This document shows, piece by piece, positions 5,845 through 6,840 of a stretch of 6,840 bases of DNA. The stretch comes from Candidatus Rokuibacteriota bacterium (lineage in GTDB: Bacteria; Methylomirabilota; Methylomirabilia; Rokubacteriales; CSP1-6), in contig JACQRS010000104.1 in assembly GCA_016206385.1 (NCBI GenBank), positions 1 to 6,840 of the forward strand, written 5' to 3'. Below the pieces are notes generated by a model. It was not told where the DNA came from. It saw only the letters and a program-made list of their open reading frames with translations, and did not search any database. Each line of letters starts with the position of its first letter. Position 1 is the stretch's first letter. A program made the translations under genes and the position numbers.

Positions 5845-6840
5845 GTGTTTCGCCTCTCCGCGGATTTTGAGCCCAGGGGAGACCAGCCGCACGCCATCGC
5901 CGAGCTCGTCCGCCTGATCCAGAGCGGGCGGTCTCACTCCGTCGTGCTCGGGGTCACGGGGTCCGGCAAGACCTTCACCGCGGCGTCGGCGATCGCGCAA
6001 CTGCAGCGCCCCACCCTGGTCCTCTCGCCGAACAAGACTCTGGCGGCGCAGCTGTACGGGGAGTTCAGGGCGTTCTTCCCGTCCAACGCCGTGGAGTACT
6101 TCGTCTCCTACTACGACTACTACCAGCCGGAGGCGTACATTCCGCAGACGGACACCTACATCGAGAAGGATGCGCTCATCAACGACGAGATCGACCGGAT
6201 GCGCCACTCTGCCACCCAGGCCCTCCTCGAGCGCCGGGACGTGATCGTGGTCGCCTCGGTCTCGTGCATCTACGGCATCGGCTCACCGGAAACCTACCAC
6301 GGCATGCACGTGTCCCTCGGCGAGGGGGACACCCTGGACCGGGACCAGCTCATCAGGCACCTTGTCGCGATCCAATACGAGCGCAACGACTACGACTTCC
6401 ACCGCGGCACCTTTCGGGTCCGCGGGGACGTGGTGGAGGTGTTTCCGGCCTCGGGGGAGAGCACGGCGCTGCGCATCGAGCTGTTCGGCGACACGGTGGA
6501 CGCCGTCCACCAGATCGATCCGCTCCGCGGGCAGCTGCTCGGCCGGCTGGCCCGGATCCACATCTATCCGGCCAACCATTATGTGGCCCCCGAGGAACAG
6601 TTGGAGCGGGCGATCGAAGGGATCAAGGAGGAGCTGGCCGAGCGGCTGGAATTTTTCCGGTCGCGCAACCGGCTGCTGGAGGCGCAGCGGCTGGAGCAGC
6701 GGACCCTGTTCGACATCGAGATGCTGCGGGAGATCGGCTACTGCCACGGCATCGAGAACTACTCCCGGCACCTGACCGGCCGGAATCCGGGGGAGCCGCC
6801 GCCGACCCTGATCGACTATCTCCCGAAGGACACCCTGGTC
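5845..6840 (+). CDS. uvrB: UvrB, excinuclease ABC subunit B (3' end outside window)
   Basis: The frame is open from the GTG at 5845 to the window edge, giving the first 332 residues of a protein normally about 660-700 long. UvrB is the helicase-like damage-verification subunit of bacterial nucleotide excision repair: UvrA loads it on damaged DNA and it then recruits UvrC. Visible features: an N-terminal FEPRGDQPHAI motif (8-18), Walker A GVTGSGKT (36-43), helicase motif Ia region LSPNKTLAAQLYGEF (60-74), the damage-probing beta-hairpin YYDYYQPEAYIPQTDTYIEK (89-108), VASVSCIYGIGSPE (136-149), the UvrA-interaction domain (about 150-250), and ENYSRHLTGR (304-313). The window ends just before the expected DESH Walker B motif. 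The GTG start gives the standard N-terminus; it lies 6 bases after the HNH stop with no clear Shine-Dalgarno, so translational coupling is likely. The sequence looks fully typical. Confidence 0.97.
   Translation, partial: MFRLSADFEPRGDQPHAIAELVRLIQSGRSHSVVLGVTGSGKTFTAASAIAQLQRPTLVLSPNKTLAAQLYGEFRAFFPSNAVEYFVSYYDYYQPEAYIPQTDTYIEKDALINDEIDRMRHSATQALLERRDVIVVASVSCIYGIGSPETYHGMHVSLGEGDTLDRDQLIRHLVAIQYERNDYDFHRGTFRVRGDVVEVFPASGESTALRIELFGDTVDAVHQIDPLRGQLLGRLARIHIYPANHYVAPEEQLERAIEGIKEELAERLEFFRSRNRLLEAQRLEQRTLFDIEMLREIGYCHGIENYSRHLTGRNPGEPPPTLIDYLPKDTLV

Noticed and set aside
5311..6207. Long 298-codon open frame on the minus strand opposite the HNH gene and uvrB
   Set aside because: Both plus-strand genes are unmistakable by motif; the antisense frame is a by-product of high GC content and has an unnatural Arg/Gly/Val/Asp-rich composition with no domain.
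6283..6771. 162-codon minus-strand frame inside uvrB
   Set aside because: UvrB is a firm assignment in the other strand and the antisense translation has no domain or plausible start signal.

Overview
The window is a GC-rich bacterial chromosome segment (visibly about two-thirds G+C, with third codon positions mostly G or C). Every supportable gene lies on the + strand and they are packed head to tail. Codon use and gene content (a small periplasmic cytochrome c, a soluble multi-GAF hybrid histidine kinase, a short Ppx/GppA enzyme, a monofunctional proline dehydrogenase, an HNH protein next to uvrB) suit an uncultured soil or subsurface lineage such as Rokubacteria/Methylomirabilota or a deltaproteobacterial relative. 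That placement is a guess, because no rRNA or marker-gene comparison was possible.

Layout. Bases 1-126 are the 3' end of a gene whose C-terminus resembles an NAD(P)H-dependent flavin reductase. A promoter-like sequence (135-163) precedes a secreted monohaem cytochrome c (187-597), which ends at a strong intrinsic terminator (616-645). A second promoter-like sequence (664-692) and a good Shine-Dalgarno (742-749) then start a run of closely spaced genes: a cytoplasmic GAF-GAF-kinase-receiver hybrid histidine kinase (756-3086), a Ppx/GppA-type exopolyphosphatase (3118-4053), proline dehydrogenase (4086-5012), a headless C-terminal piece of a proline racemase/hydroxyproline epimerase family gene (5009-5326), an HNH-endonuclease-family protein (5323-5838), and uvrB (5845 to the window edge, incomplete). 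The gaps are 31 and 32 bases, then two 4-base stop/start overlaps (GTGA, ATGA), then 6 bases.

How they fit together. The kinase and Ppx may form a signalling and phosphate/stringent-response unit. Proline dehydrogenase and the racemase remnant point to proline or hydroxyproline catabolism. HNH plus uvrB is a DNA-related pair that may have its own promoter, a perfect TTGACA with a 17-base spacer, lying inside the racemase remnant.

The most notable observations are the racemase fragment, which starts just downstream of where the catalytic-cysteine motif should be and is joined directly to the end of proline dehydrogenase; a Tyr-to-Leu change in the proline dehydrogenase at a position known to help discriminate proline from hydroxyproline; and the nearly leaderless promoter arrangement of the HNH gene. 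I see no CRISPR array, mobile element, tRNA or rRNA, and no clear sign of a wholly new system.
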